In this document: piece by piece, positions 1-12,725 of the stretch
Layout: each line of letters begins with the position of its first letter
Numbering within the stretch: position 1 is the first letter of the stretch
Assembly: GCF_020921035.1 (NCBI RefSeq)
Contig: NC_063150.1
Location: forward strand, 31,481,826 to 31,545,825
DNA from: Rhodamnia argentea
Taxonomy: Eukaryota; Streptophyta; Magnoliopsida; Myrtales; Myrtaceae
Direction of reading: 5' to 3'
Length of the DNA: 64,000 nucleotides
The notes under the pieces: generated by a model
Databases searched by the model: none
What the model was told of the DNA's origin: nothing
The model's input: the letters and a program-made list of their open reading frames with translations, nothing else
Position numbers and translations under genes: made by a program

Positions 1-2505
1 ATGGCGTTGTGCGAATTTGCACTTTCTTTCCCCCCCTGAAGATGAGCTCCAAAAAAAAGTGTTAATTCGAAAAAGGTGACATCCATGGTGACAAAACAAT
101 TTTTTGGAAATCGGGGTCAAAGCATTTATACCCTTTTTGGTTAAGTGCATAACCAATAAACACACATCTTTTTTGTTCTGGGATCGAGTTTGCCCCGATT
201 TCTATCATAGATGTGGACAAAGGAGGTATAGCCAAATAGTTTTAAGGGTAAGGTTGCAGCAAGTCTAGAGGCTAGATAGGTCTTCTAAAGGACTCTCGGG
301 GGTGTTTGAAACTTTAACACTCTAGAAGGCATTCTATTGATAAGATAGGTGGATGTAAGAAGAGCTTCACCCCATAGGTATGTGGGAACTTTAGTTGTGA
401 AGAATAGAGCTCTAGTTACTTCTAAAAGGTGCTTATTATTCCTCTCTGCCACCCCATTTTGTTGAGGGGTGTCGGGACAAGAACTTTGATGCACAATCTC
501 CTTTTCCAAGAAAAACTGTCCCCAGATTTTATTGAAATATTCTCTCCCATTGTCACTCCTAAAAATCTAGATTTGCACTTGAAATTGTGTTTATATCATG
601 GCGTAAAAAAATTTTAAAACAGACTCTACGTCATATTTCTCTTTTAACAAGTACACCCAACTCACCCTTGTATCATCATCAATAAATGTAACAAACCATT
701 TCTTTCCCGAGGGCATAGGAATTCTAGATGGACCACAAACATCACTACGAATTAATGAGAGTGGTTTTGACAGCTTGTAGGTTTGAGAGGGAAAATTGGT
801 TCGATGATGTTTGGCTAATTTACACAATTCGCACTGAAATGAAGATGGACTTTTATTCAAAAACAACTTTGGGAACAAGAACTTCAAATATTGAAAATTC
901 AGATGACCTAGCCTATAATGCCATAACATAATATCATCATCCTTACAAATAGTAACAGATTCGAGATAGCTACTCTAAACTTATCTACTTGAGCTTGTTC
1001 CATCTTCAAAGAAATAGTCTTCCACTCTCTCTAGCACTACCAATCGTCCTCCCCGAGGTCAAGTCCTAAAACTCACAATGAGATGAGAAAAAATTAGCTC
1101 GACACTTTTGATCAAAGGTTATTTTACTAATGAATAGCAAGTTACAAGATAGCTTTGGGACATGAAGAACATTACGAAGCGTGAGGATGGGGAGAGCTTG
1201 ATGGATCCTAATCTAGCTATAGCCGAAAGAGAACCACCTGCAATTGTGATTTTTTTATTTCCTGAACACGGATTATAGGTAGAAATGTGTTTTGAATAGC
1301 CTATCATATGATCAATTGCTCTTGAATCAAGAATCCATGGAGTATTTTGGTGTGGATTTTCTATGAGGAAAGCAGTAGAAAAATGATTACCTTGATGGGG
1401 TAAAGAACAAGAAGGATTTAAAGAAGGTTGTGGAGGTTGAAGGAGTTTGTACAGGTGCTCTAATTGTTCCTTTGTGAATGGAACCGAATTTGACTTGATT
1501 TGCTCTTCCTCATTTGTCGCTTGGAACGCACGACCATCACTACTGCTCCTTCTCTTCCAACCTTCTTTTTTCCAATTCTGTGGTTTGCCATGAATTTTCC
1601 AGCAGGTTTCTTTGGTATACCATGGTTTCTTGCAATGTTCACACCATGGTTTCTTCCTCCTCTCTTCTTCAGAATCAAGCCCCCAAGCTACAAGGGCAGA
1701 ATTCTCGGATATAGAGTTCACATTTGTTTCCGAATCATGTAGCATGATTCGCCTCCGAGATTCCTCCCTTCTAACTTCAGAGAAAACCTCATGGATGGAT
1801 GGCAGAGGTTTCTGACCAAGGATTCTGCCTCTCACCTCATCCAAGCTTCAATTAAGGCTTGCTAGAAACATGTATACTCTATCATTCTCTTCTCTCTTCA
1901 TTTGTCTCTTGCAATTAGCCGGACTTTCCCATGTATCATCATAGCATTGATCTAATTCCTGCCATAAGATCACCATTTCATTGAAGTAAACAATGACCTC
2001 ACGATCTCCTTGCCTTGATTGCCATAGCTTTGTCTTCAATTCAAAGATCTAGGAAGAGTTCTCCAAATCAAAATACGTTTCTCTCACAACGTCCTACACA
2101 TCTTTAGCGGTCGGAAGGAATAGATGTGGTTTTCCAATTGCTGGCTCCATAGAATTAATCAACTAGGCAATCACTAAGGAGTTCTCCGATCTCCAAGCCT
2201 TCCACCTCGGATCGCTTTTTTCTGGTTCTTTTTCCTCGCCTGTCAAGTGGCCAAGCTTCCCTCTGCCATCGATTGCTAGTTTCACCGATTGAGCCCACTA
2301 CAAATAATTTCGGCCCTTCAATCGGCGAACTGTTAATAGCAAGCTGGAGTTCTGGGAGAATTGCTCTCCACTATTGCTCGATTGTCCAGAGAGATCAGTT
2401 GAATTTCTCTCTGGCGCAACACCTGAATCGGCGTCCTTACGAGCTCCGCTCATCGCTGTTTTCACCATAGTAGGAGCTGGATTCAAAACGTCCGCTCTAG
2501 TACCA
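1..2505 (-). mobile_element. Degenerate Ty1/copia retrotransposon internal region (gag-protease-integrase, start of RT linker)
   Basis: Minus-strand reading gives copia polyprotein pieces in the expected order. A gag N-terminus (about 2486-2160) contains 'KGRNYL' followed by a stop and then 'WAQSVKLAIDGRGKLGHL'. More gag lies at 2039-1848. A zinc-knuckle and protease region lies at 1844-1119, where the usual D-S-G-A active site reads DSRAIDHM. The integrase HHCC finger (HYRLGH...CELC) and catalytic core lie at 929-591, and the integrase C-terminal part with 'QQNGVAERNN' at 509-285. The left end (about 280-1) reads like the linker before reverse transcriptase. Several stops sit where tryptophan, glutamate or glutamine is expected, and the pieces are in different frames, so the copy is dead. 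It continues past the left edge. Confidence 0.9.
2494..2505 (-). other. Primer-binding site of the copia element
   Basis: The minus strand reads TGGTACTAGAGC immediately after the LTR end. This is close to the TGGTATCAGAGC initiator-tRNA-Met primer site usual in plant copia elements, with two bases changed. Its position between the LTR and gag fits. Confidence 0.7.
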
Positions 2506-2843
2506 TGTTGATTTCAAAGAAGAAAAGTAGTCTCTTCTAGTTCTTATTGTCACTATGTTACATAGAACATTACATATAAATAAAGTATAGGACGACTATG
2601 TTATAGAAAGGAAATAAAAGTAGAAAAGGAAAAGATTTCCTACTTCCTAATCTTGAGGATTCAGAAATAAAATAAATGGAAACAAAAAAATCATATCCCA
2701 AGATTTTCTCCTGATTTTCCGAGATCTTCTCCCGATTCTTCGACAATGTCGATGTTGGTTTTGCAGGAAAAGCAATAAATCATCCTGTGCTTCATTGTCC
2801 AGAAGCAACAGAAATTCGATCCAACTTCATATCACTATCAACA
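2506..2843 (-). repeat. 5' LTR of the copia element (338 bp)
   Basis: On the minus strand the segment begins TGTTGAT and ends ATCAACA, the short terminal inverted repeat typical of copia LTRs, and is followed directly by the primer-binding site. It contains an AT-rich TATA-like stretch (TTTATATG on the minus strand near 2578). The second LTR lies outside the window, so neither the outer boundary nor the target duplication could be checked against a partner copy. Confidence 0.75.
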
Positions 2844-3797
2844 ATTTCTTGGATTATTCCACAGTTTTTGAAAAGGTTCCACAAGTGCTGGGAGTGGTGC
2901 CAAGGAAATAAAGAGGAAGAGAGATGTGGATGGCTCCTCTTTCATGCATAAGGTGGAATATTCAGTACCAAAAAAAAAAAATTAAATCCTTGAGGAGCGA
3001 CAACTGCAGTTCTCTACGCTAAAAGCGATCATTAATAAAGATCAGACAGAGCCATATTTTAGTTTTCTTTTCTTCTGTTTTCTTATTCCCTCTTTTATGT
3101 GTTCCTGTTGCACATCTAACTGTCATTCACTCTGACACTTTCTGAATACTTGAATGTACCAGGATTTATGAAAAAAAAATTCATTATCTAGCACAAAACA
3201 AGAAGCCTTTGATGGATAGTTAGCTGAAGATATTAAGTTTAAACATTTCTTTATCAGAAAATTAAACACAGACTAGCAATCCTTTGCCTTTGATCATTAA
3301 GAAACACAAAAGAAAAGATAAAAGAAAAAATAAATTCCTCCAGAAAAAGAACAACTTGCAATTCCTTTATGTCAGAGGAAGATTTATAACCATACAACAA
3401 GTTGCTTGGTGAGAAGGGTACTTTTAGGTAGACCAACTTGCTAACACTGGTTTATTTGTTCCTATCAATAAGATGGTTTGAATATTAGGAGCAGTTAAGA
3501 GTAAGTTTCTTGGTTTAAAATGATGGAAGCTGTTAAAAATCTAGATGTTCAGACCAGAAACAGTCTCTCTGATTCTTCATCCTACTTCCCTCATAACTTC
3601 ACATCCCACCTTTATTGGCTCCTCTACAGACATAGCTTTGCATAGAAAAACAAAATAAGTATCAGAAACAGGTAGTACCTAGAAGTCAAGCACGGAAATG
3701 GGAGATCTGATTTTACTGTCAACTTGAAAGTTAAAACTCTGAAAGGTAAAAGATATACTGTCTAAAGGAAAAATAAGGAGGATCATGGTCAACTCAC
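2844..3797. other. Intron DNA of NOV between the copia LTR and exon 4
   Basis: AT-rich sequence with no coding pattern that I recognise on either strand. It follows the exon-4 donor of NOV on the minus strand, so it is probably the start of intron 4, into which the copia element inserted. Confidence 0.5.
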
Positions 3798-4814
3798 AGC
3801 AACATTCGACAACCCGACCAGGGGGTATTCTGCAAGCAAGGTGCGCATCTTGCGTTGCTTTTTCTGGGATACGTTCATTTGCAGCATTACCTCGATGACC
3901 TAAAAAGATGTAGAACTTGTTTAAGAAGCTGTGCATGCAGAAGTCTAATTAACCACCCAATCTGCTGCCTTAATTAACCACCCAATCTGCTGCCTTAAAA
4001 CCCTTCGCGACATTATATACATAGTACGAAATTCAAAGTATACTTCATGCATTTTGTATGTAGCGAGTCGTGATGGTGAAAGCTCGAAGTTTCGTACGCA
4101 GGAGAGACTGCAGATCAACCTCTTCCTATTTCCTGTAGCTGATATTAGTTCTACGAGAGAGGATAAAACATTAGATCAACCTATGACTAGATCCAGGTGG
4201 TGACAGCCAAGGAAATGCATATAGGCCTCTAATTGAAAATTCAAGAACATATGTGGAGTTGAGGTGACAAGTATCCTAAAGGATGAATGCTGAGGCACTC
4301 AAGTAGCAATGATATGACCAAACAGGTACAAAGCGTTCAGGCACAGTATTGGCTATTATATTACAAGCAGCGTATATTGTACTGTTTGCTTGTAGTAATA
4401 GTGATTGCAACAGAATTATTACCGCCATAACAGTTATGCCATAAGTGCCCTGCTCTCTTTTCTCTCACTTTACTCATATTGTACTTTTAACATACAAAAC
4501 GATTAGATTCGTAGGTTGGAGATGCATCATAATCGCAAACAAATCTTCCGTAGGATTTGGTACAGACTATATATTTTTTATTGTTGGGCCCCAAAAGTTT
4601 TGGCATCATGCTTTATAACATAAATATCAGAATCGTATGACACTCAATTCAATCGTATGATTCGATTCGATTAGAGGCCCTAGTGATACATATCATTTAG
4701 ATAAATCGCTAATCACTTCAATCATAAGCGAGTCTATCAATTCACAAACGAATACACAATTCCACACGTATCTATCGATTCAGTTTCAAGAAGAAGCAAC
4801 TTTGTTATGTTTTC

Positions 4815-4858
<44 letters not shown>

Positions 4859-7800
4859 TATAGTTAGCAAATAATTACTAATAAATTTTTCACTAGATGA
4901 GGCAATGACAAATGAAATGACTATCAAGATTTGTGATTTATATTTGATTTAGTTATCATTTTCATCATCACATGCACTCGAAATTAAGATTTCTTTTTCC
5001 AAGATCATAATTCTAACTCGGAGTTCAATAGTTTACAACATTGTTTATTTCATTTATAAATGTCTATGCCACGTGATACTACATTTAGGTGCTTTACCGA
5101 ATCTTACAATTTGATTCGATCTCGATGCATGATTCATAAAATCTATGGTTTCGATTCACAATTCGTATCTCGATTTAATATTTCAGATGTTTACATATTG
5201 CAATTTTATAGACAGAGGCGTTTGAATTTCTTACATCAATCATTTGGGTTCTGACACAATTGCGTGATATTTCTTCTAAATTAAGTTTTTATATGTCTTA
5301 TTACACTTGTTCTTTCTATATTTTTGGCAACTAATAGGTAGCTTCAGTAAGATATCCTTCTTTTTAAGTTATTCTGAAAGTTTTTATTAATAATTAGATT
5401 GATAATAATGCTACTATATATTAAGTATTATCATGCATGAATTAGGAGTAATTATGATATCTTGTACCATCATACATAAATTCAATTAAGCTACTACAAA
5501 TCGTGTTATAGGTAATGTCATCCAATAAAGATTCGAATTGTAATCATAAAGCTCGCTTTCAAATAGTGAATTGAATCGAATAAGGTATTATCCATAATAT
5601 AAAGACTTTTTTTTTTGGGTCAGAACATAATACAAAGAGTTTAGGTATTATTTTATTGCAGAGTAAGGCATTTCAGATCTTTTTTCTCTATTCCTTCGCT
5701 GCCATTGTGTCAAACAAAACAAAATAATAACCACTTCGTTACCAAAAACAACGTAATAACTATTACAGTAGTATTACAGGCTAGCTGTTGAGGTAATCAA
5801 ACATATAAATTTTGAACTATTACCAGACATCAAAAAAGCAAAAGACCCTACTATCCAGAAAGATTGACAGCTAATCCCATTTGTAACCCCATGGTATTGG
5901 CAAGTTGAGCATTATAGAGTACAACCAAGCCAAACTCGGAGTTCAAGAGATGCTAAATAGTCAAAACCCAAAAAGCTAGGGATGGATTTTAGATGGAACT
6001 TCGTTAGTTAATGGCATAGATGTCAAGGAAAGAAAACCATGAACTTACCTCAGAAAGAGAACATGTTCGACATGCTTCCTTCCAACCTTCCATGAAACTT
6101 CTCATAGTACTAGTCTCCAAAACCAGTCTAGCAGCTTTAACTCTTCTACCCCTTTTGCTGTAATTCGCTCTGTTTGCCAGAATTATGTGCCGCTCTTCCA
6201 TGTCTCTTTTAAGCCATTCTGCGTGAGTGAGATTTTTGGCCTCAATAACGTGCGGACTTGGAGATGCATCAATGATGTTTTGGCCAGAATTTTCATCTCG
6301 ATTACAACCATCGCCATGCTTCTTGTCTTCATTTAATAAGTTATCACCATCCTCATCATCAAAAGAAACGAAATTGAAAACCTTTCCAACAAAATCTTCC
6401 TCCAATGGCATAGATATATTATCCAGCTGCTGCTCATTAGCTTGTTGTTTAAGCCCCTTCAAATATCTCTTCAAGCATGTCACTTCCGATCTCTTTGCAT
6501 CTAAGATGAAGGATATGTGAAGCCTACATATGTAAAAGGAAAAGAAAAAAGCCTTCATTCTTAAACCACAAGTCAGTACATGTAACAAATGTAATGTATC
6601 AAATCTAGTTGATACAACAGATAAAAAATGTCCAATACGCCCAAATGCATTGGAACCACACAAATGTCATCATCAAAAAGATTTAACCATTCATGGTTGA
6701 ACTCTCATTACGATCTACTATATGACCATATTACATTGTCACTGATCCCTCATTTCCACTTACCATCTGATCTGACATAATTCAAGGAGCCATGACCTCA
6801 TGTGCCATCTCTAGGAAGGAATCTTTGGACAACAGGAAAGATAAAAACGGCTTCGACACACTGAGAGAGTACAGAAATGGCTGACCACTCTCAATTAGAA
6901 CAACATGTGAAGCTAAGTGGTCATATGAGAAATTCAAAACTCAGAATGGACCTACATCCAAAGCATATGTTGATCTAATGATTAGTCCCATGATGGAAGC
7001 CGACAGGTCCTGATACCTTAAAGTCTCTCTTTGCAGTACTCACAAACCCCCCCGCCTAGAGCCGCCAATAAAAGCATTCAAAGTCAATGCACAATACAGG
7101 CATAATTTCTTATCAAAAACGATGGCCGCATGCAGCAGGGTAAGTTAGAGATCACCTCCACTGTCTCTACCCCTGCCCCAACATTGAGAATTGTTCCCCA
7201 ACCCATAACCATTTCGTTTCCAGCCCAGCATACCCCACCATGCTTTTCATGCATTAGTTGTGTATTGTTTTAACAAACAGGAGATAACACTTAAAGATGT
7301 ACAGCATATTCACTAGGACGCATTAATTGACTTGAACTCATGGCAGACTAGTTGCATGTGCGATGAACAAAAAAGATCTGTTTTGTACAATTACTTCAAC
7401 ACCTCAAATAAGCAAGTGGAGTTGCTTGAATATTCTCAAGCAACTTGACCATGAGTTTCTTTCAAATCCATCTCTTGTTCATCCCATTGTCTCATAATTC
7501 ACTGATCCTCATTATAAAAGGTTAATATGTTTGCCAATAGAACACCCTCAACTAGACAAGTTGAACTATACAAAGCCGCACCACATAAGCGCCTTTTGCA
7601 ATCATCAAGTTTAACAGCTCGTCCTATGAGAATTTAGCACACAAAATCAGGAGAAGTGCATAATAGAGGGAAACTTTTACGTAGTTGAACCAAAATGGGA
7701 AAATTTTCACTTCGAAAAGGCTTCTTCCCATGTGCTAATAATGAAAAGTAGCTATCAAGCAGCACTAAGTAATGAGATGACTGAATTATACTAAAATGTG

Positions 7801-10445
7801 TTGTTTCTCTGAAGAATTGAACCCTTAAAATCCAGTGTCAACTTTGTTAAGCAAGTCAATTAGAATCTGGGAAACATTAGTGGAATCAACTTGCAGAAAT
7901 AGGCACTCAAAGCTATTAACACTACCTCTAGTTAAGTTACATTCTCAAATACGTTAATAGCTTGGGAAATGTAATTGCTAATCTTTGTGTCCAAAAATCC
8001 AAATAAACTCTAACAAACAAAGAAAAAAAAGATTATCAACCACCATGCATAAAGGACATAGGGTGAAACATTTCCAATAGCCAATAGGAGTCAAATTCTT
8101 TTGCTACAGAAAACAATTCTCAAAAAGTTTGAAGATTCTTCTCTGAGCTTACAAAATGGTCGATGAAGCAATGAGAAAAAGAGTCAGATGAAAAGAATGG
8201 CAAAAAATGAATTCTGCATTAATCAGCTTTTCTGATCTTTTTCTTTTCCTATATAATTTTGTCAGCAGTTAAACAAATTTAAAAAAAGAAAGTACACACC
8301 CCAAGTTCCGAATTCGAACTCCAAGCTTTTCCACTCCTGAGACTGATTTCTCTTTGGCTATAAAGCTGAGCAGCTCCCCAATGTCAACTTGTCTTCTACT
8401 CTTGAGTTTGGCTAAGAATTCACCAAGGTGACATACAATCTCCTCACTAGTTATCTCGAACACTTCAGTCATATCGCTGTTCAGGGAAAAGTAATGCATA
8501 ACAAGGGGATATCGCAAAAAAGGGCCCAATTCAAGCTCTTCAAATCGTTCAATTCCCTCATTTTTGCAGATTGCTCTTTCCAGATCATACAATGAGGTAA
8601 TTCTCCAGGTTTCCACAAAGCAATGGATAAATGCATTTATCTGAAAAATGTTAAACAAATAGTAAGTCCACAGGAAGAAAGTGAATGTTTACAGGTAAGA
8701 AAATCTATCCCAAACCTTCGACATGTTTGGCTTCTTAAAAATGATGGAAGTGGGGCAAAAGACCTACTTAGACAACTAAACATTTCAAGCATTTTGTAAG
8801 AACTTAAACATCTAAAATGCCGGAACCAGCATTGATATGAGCCATAGGAAGACTTATATGTTTGATACTTACACGACAAAAAAGGTCAGAACTCTCACTC
8901 ATCTTTGTCAGATACCCGAATGATATAACTTTTTATTCAGGCGCCTTTCCTAATCCCCGCAAAATTGAGCAGATGCTTTTTCCCCATTCTCACTTTTACT
9001 TAGAGTTGAGTTGCAATAACAATGTAAACATTCATATTACTTACATTGCACAGCTCTTATATTCTGTTATGCACTTCTACACCAGTAAGAACTGCAGCAG
9101 TCGTTAGCTGATAGAAGAAATCCAATTGACTTAGCATTTGGATAATCATTTCTGTGAATTCTCAATGGTTATATTAAACCCCACATTAAGAGAAACCACA
9201 AGCAGGTTGCAAACATATGTTAAGCAATCATGAAAAAAGCAAAAGAAAGAGAACAATGATGAATCGTGGTCCTTGTAGACTATCTGGAAAAAAAAATGTT
9301 AATTCAACAGGAAGACAAACAAAGTTTACTCCTTAACCCAATGGGTATGTCAATCAAATAAATAAAAGACTTGCGGAAATCTACTCAAATGCATCTCTTG
9401 TTTGTCTTTGCATAGGGTCCACTAAATTGACCCACAAATGTCCGCAACTAAATTAAACAATGGATGGAGGCCCTTAGCATTATGTTCCGTGAATGTGATG
9501 GTGGAATCCCCGAAGAATATATATTACATCAGTAAAAGCACAGTAAGCGCAATTATTAGGAAACATGAAGAAAAGCAAAAGCAAAAGGAAAAGGCAAAAG
9601 AACCAACGAGCTCATGGCCTACACTAACCATCACAGTACCCCGACCTTAAAGAAAGACATTGACGAAGAAGTCTGCCAAATTTTCAATTGACTAAAAGTC
9701 CTTTGGCGTGTCCTCAGTCCTACCAAGCATCTTCATCTCCTATATTTCCTCTCCCAAAAGGAACATCCAGGGAGGTGGGAAAAAAAAAACAACCAATCCA
9801 GATTGCAGAGTGAAAAAGCAATCACAGATCATCCAAGTAAATGCAACTCAACCTTAAAATCTGATGAAAAGCCTCTTACTTGAACGCTGAGTAAAACGTG
9901 AAGAGAGAGAGAGAGAGAGAGAATTTGTGCTAAGCCATTACTCATTCCGCATACTTTCAAGCAGTCTCAAGACGGAGGAGACGAAGCTTTAACAATGATA
10001 GTAAAAAAATAAAAATAAAAAACTTTACCTTTCCTTCGACAGCCATTAAGCTTCCAAGCGAGGGCACTTGCTGCATGCTAAACCCCAAGGAGCTCCACGA
10101 ATCGACCTGCAGAGCCAAGACAGCGGCCTCCGAAACCTTCCAGGACGAGACGCTCTCTCCGGCAGCGAGGAGATCGCGCCGAGCCTTCGCAACGGCCCGG
10201 TCGATCCTCTCCAGCCGTTCTACGCTACTCGCAAGATGATGCTGATGCAGGTGAGGATGATGATGATGATGATCTCGCGGTCTCATGAGAAGAGCCGGAG
10301 TCGGAGTCGGAGTCCCGGCTCCAGAGTGAGGATTGCAAGGATTCTGGAGTTGCTGCAGAGGACGCGGCGGTCCACGGCCGCCTCCGCCGCCTCTTCCGCC
10401 GACGTGACGGCGAGGGCGAGGGCGTCTTGACGGTGACCGGTCCAT
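3798..10445 (-). CDS. NOV: NO VEIN (NOV) N-terminal exons 1-4, partial gene
   Basis: Minus-strand exons at 10445-10029, 8640-8300, 6523-6049 and 3899-3798 join in frame with good splice sites (donors GTAAAG, GTGTGT, GTAAGT and GTGAGT). They give about 445 residues. The start is ATG at 10445, opening a basic, proline-, glycine- and histidine-rich tail. Then come 'VPSLGSLMAVEGK', 'INAFIHCFVE', 'ITSLYDLE', 'FEELELGPFLRYPLV', 'KLGVRIRNLG' and 'EYPLVGLSNVA', which match the N-terminal part of the plant NO VEIN family as I remember it. NOV is a large plant-specific nuclear protein with an HSP90/histidine-kinase-like ATPase fold, needed for vein patterning and auxin-dependent cell fate in Arabidopsis. 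Its ATPase and C-terminal parts are not in the window. Exon 4 ends in phase 0, and I saw no further exon between 3797 and 2844. The gene either continues left of position 1 across the copia insertion or is broken by it. Confidence 0.85.
3946..3995. repeat. 25-bp perfect tandem duplication
   Basis: The unit beginning TAATTAACCACCCAATCTGC occurs twice head to tail, just outside the exon-4 acceptor region of NOV. Confidence 0.9.
4817..4852. repeat. (AT)18 microsatellite
   Basis: Uninterrupted AT dinucleotide run in NOV intron 3. Confidence 0.97.
6524..8299 (-). other. NOV intron 2
   Basis: Intron of about 1.8 kb with no recognisable coding or repeat structure. Confidence 0.65.
8641..10028 (-). 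other. NOV intron 1
   Basis: Intron of about 1.4 kb. It carries a (GA)n tract at 9902-9922 near its 5' end. Short open frames here (for example 9438-9650) have no family resemblance. Confidence 0.65.
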
Positions 10446-11964
10446 CTTCTTCGTCGGAAGAAGCACGCAAAAGCACTGAGAAGCGCCACTGAGAGAGTGT
10501 ACGTGAGAAAGATGGTTGACAACGGACAGTGGTCAAGCAAACGAAACCGAATAGGCAGAGGGGGTGTAGCTTCTCTGTTAAGTAGTTGGCCTCGTTGTTG
10601 TAATAATTTCCAAAAGTGCATCAAATCTTTGTCTTTCTTTCCTTTTGTCCCCTCCTATACTTTTCCATTTTTCAATTAAACCCCTATTGGCTACTGCCAC
10701 ATTTAGGGAAATGGAGGACAATGGGGGGCGAACGAAAGTTTCGCTGGAAAATGGGAGAACTTCCAAAAATTTCAAAAAGTTTGTGTACTTCCTTCTCAAA
10801 ATCTGCCTAACTCCTCCTCACAGACATAGCGTGACTATCTATTTTGTCTCTATTTTATCTCATCCACGATGCATCCATAATATTTTCGCAAGTGAAGGTG
10901 ATTGCCTCCCGCTAGTCCCGCGCACCTTTGGATTCTGATTATTTTGTAAAAAATAAATAATTAAAAAAATACTTTTTAAAAAATGGTTGTTTATTCGACT
11001 TACCATTATCAATCAATAAAAAATATTCTCATTATCAGCAATAATTTATTTGTTGGACTATAAAAATCATTCATTCATTTTCGTAGCATTTCAAGTGATT
11101 ATGTCCTGAAGAATATTTTCTTGATCTTTCTTTTTTTGCGCGGAACAAACGCACCTTTATATTCTATGATGTCACATGGTCGGGCAATGTTGCAGGCCAG
11201 CCTCCAGCCCAACTGGGTTTCTTTGGCACCGCCACCATGAGTAGAGAGTTAAAAGACTATGGAACCGCATCGATGGGCTCACCAATCTCAGATCTTGGTG
11301 TCGCAGTGGTGTGGGCTATCTTTTTCTACGATGCGTAAGCCCACCTTAAATATATTAACATCAAACTCATAAATTATCCTATTAACTGTATGATCCAATT
11401 ACATGTGAGTCAAAGCTGGAAGGGTAGCCCAATTATGAAATTATTTGCACTTGATCGGACGCGTGCCGGGCCCCCGTTGCACTTGTCTTGAGTAGTTATT
11501 CACTCAAACCGAATATGTTGTGACGGGTTCAAACTTCCATGGTCGGTCTAGGGGCATCAACATTACTCATTCTTCCGCGCCATTTAGATAGAAAAATAAC
11601 ACACAAGACGGAAAAGAATGAAAAATAAATTGAAGTAAATGATTTCTTTAGTCCTCGAACTTTGGCACTACATGCAATGTAGTCCATGAACTGTAAATTT
11701 ATTTAATGTTGTCCATAAAATTTAGCTCGATGTATAATATCGTCCTTGAACTTTTAATGTATTCAATGTAGTCCTTAAACTTTTGGTACATGTTTCATTT
11801 AGTCTTTGAATTCAATGAAAATGTTCAATATTATCCCTGAACTTGAATCAATAAAAGAACATTAAGAATTTGCATACAGTCCAAAAACTAAATTGAAGAT
11901 GCATCAAAAGTTTAGGAATCAAAAATAAATCAAAAGCGTTCATTTTCCGTGAACAAATGAAGTC
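10446..11964. other. NOV 5' UTR/promoter and intergenic DNA
   Basis: The 5' UTR and promoter of NOV lie immediately after 10445. The rest is AT-rich intergenic DNA. From about 11640 to 11860 a phrase of the type 'tagtccttgaactttt' recurs several times in imperfect form. It resembles the terminal repeats of plant MITE-like elements, but no paired end was found. Confidence 0.5.
11640..11860. repeat. Imperfect short tandem phrase repeat ('tagtccttgaac' type)
   Basis: Variants of 'tagtcc(t/a)tgaactttt' occur at least five times, spaced 35-50 bp. This is the composition seen at the ends of the inverted-repeat elements further right (33607-34277, 59402-60090), so this is probably a related degenerate fragment. 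Confidence 0.5.
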
Positions 11965-12425
11965 TAAAAGTGTAAACTCGATTTTATTGAACTTTTACGG
12001 AGTTGTATATTTCCATGCATCACAGGGGTCTGTATTCTAGTTATTCATACTAATTGGGTTGACAAAAGGAAAATTTTGGCCTATATGAGCCACATGTAAA
12101 CTAGCCGTAGTCCTTAAATCCTAATAAGTCTTAATCCCTGTATTAACTTAAATAAAGGGATTAAGTTAATTCCTTTTTTTTTTCAGTTCATTCAAATATG
12201 AAAAAAAAAATGCAACACACGAAAAAAAAACGTACGAAATAAATAAATAGCATAAAAAACACAAACTCATTTTCTTGATCAAATGTTTAGAAATTTTTAA
12301 TTTATTGAAAGAAACTTATTTCAAAGTATTAGTGATGGTTTTGCCAGCCCACCCACCGGTCCGATATAAAAGATTGGGCCATTAGCAACTTCTCTTACTC
12401 TCTGCAGCAGCAAAACTTCTACTCT
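11965..12425. repeat. Duplicated upstream block, copy 1 (ERCC1 5' flank)
   Basis: Sequence from 'ctcgattttattgaactttt' through 'gattgggccattagcaactt' aligns with 20055-20470 and 22300-22830, including the 'ttatttcaaagt(a)ttagtga' and 'ctgcagcagcaaa' landmarks. It is the copy that leads into the ERCC1 pseudogene. Confidence 0.8.
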
Positions 12426-12720
12426 TCTCCTCCTCCTCTTCCTCCTCCGCCTCCCACCGCTAACATCTCCGCCGCCACCGTCACCGCCTCGACGTGGACT
12501 AAGACAAGGCCCAGACTCCTACGGGAGAGAATACATATTTCCTTTTTCTGCTATTGTGCTAATTGAACCCGTATTACAGTTCAACATGTCAATAAGACAG
12601 ATGTTGTCATTTGAGATGTGCCTTGTCTTCTGCTATGGAGATCTTCCCGGGTTTTCTATCTCGATTTCAAATAAATGTAGTCAAAGACTTTTCCTTTTGT
12701 TGCGGACGACAATCTGAAAT

Positions 12721-12725
12721 GGGAT
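12721..12725. repeat. Target-site duplication GGGAT, left copy
   Basis: GGGAT directly precedes the LTR start. It is repeated at 15693-15697 right after the LTR end, and the intact ERCC1 copy has a single 'atgggattcc' at the matching place (25691-25700). Confidence 0.9.

Larger units (their letters stand above)
3900..6048 (-). other. NOV intron 3
   Basis: AT-rich intron of about 2.1 kb. It holds a 25-bp perfect tandem duplication (3946-3970, 3971-3995) and an (AT)18 microsatellite (4817-4852). No gene was seen. Confidence 0.7.

Noticed and set aside
2760-2950. Plus-strand frame with 'HCPEATEIRS...' looking like a LINE zinc-finger end
   Set aside because: It largely overlaps the copia LTR, whose ends and primer site fit much better; the protein look is chance.
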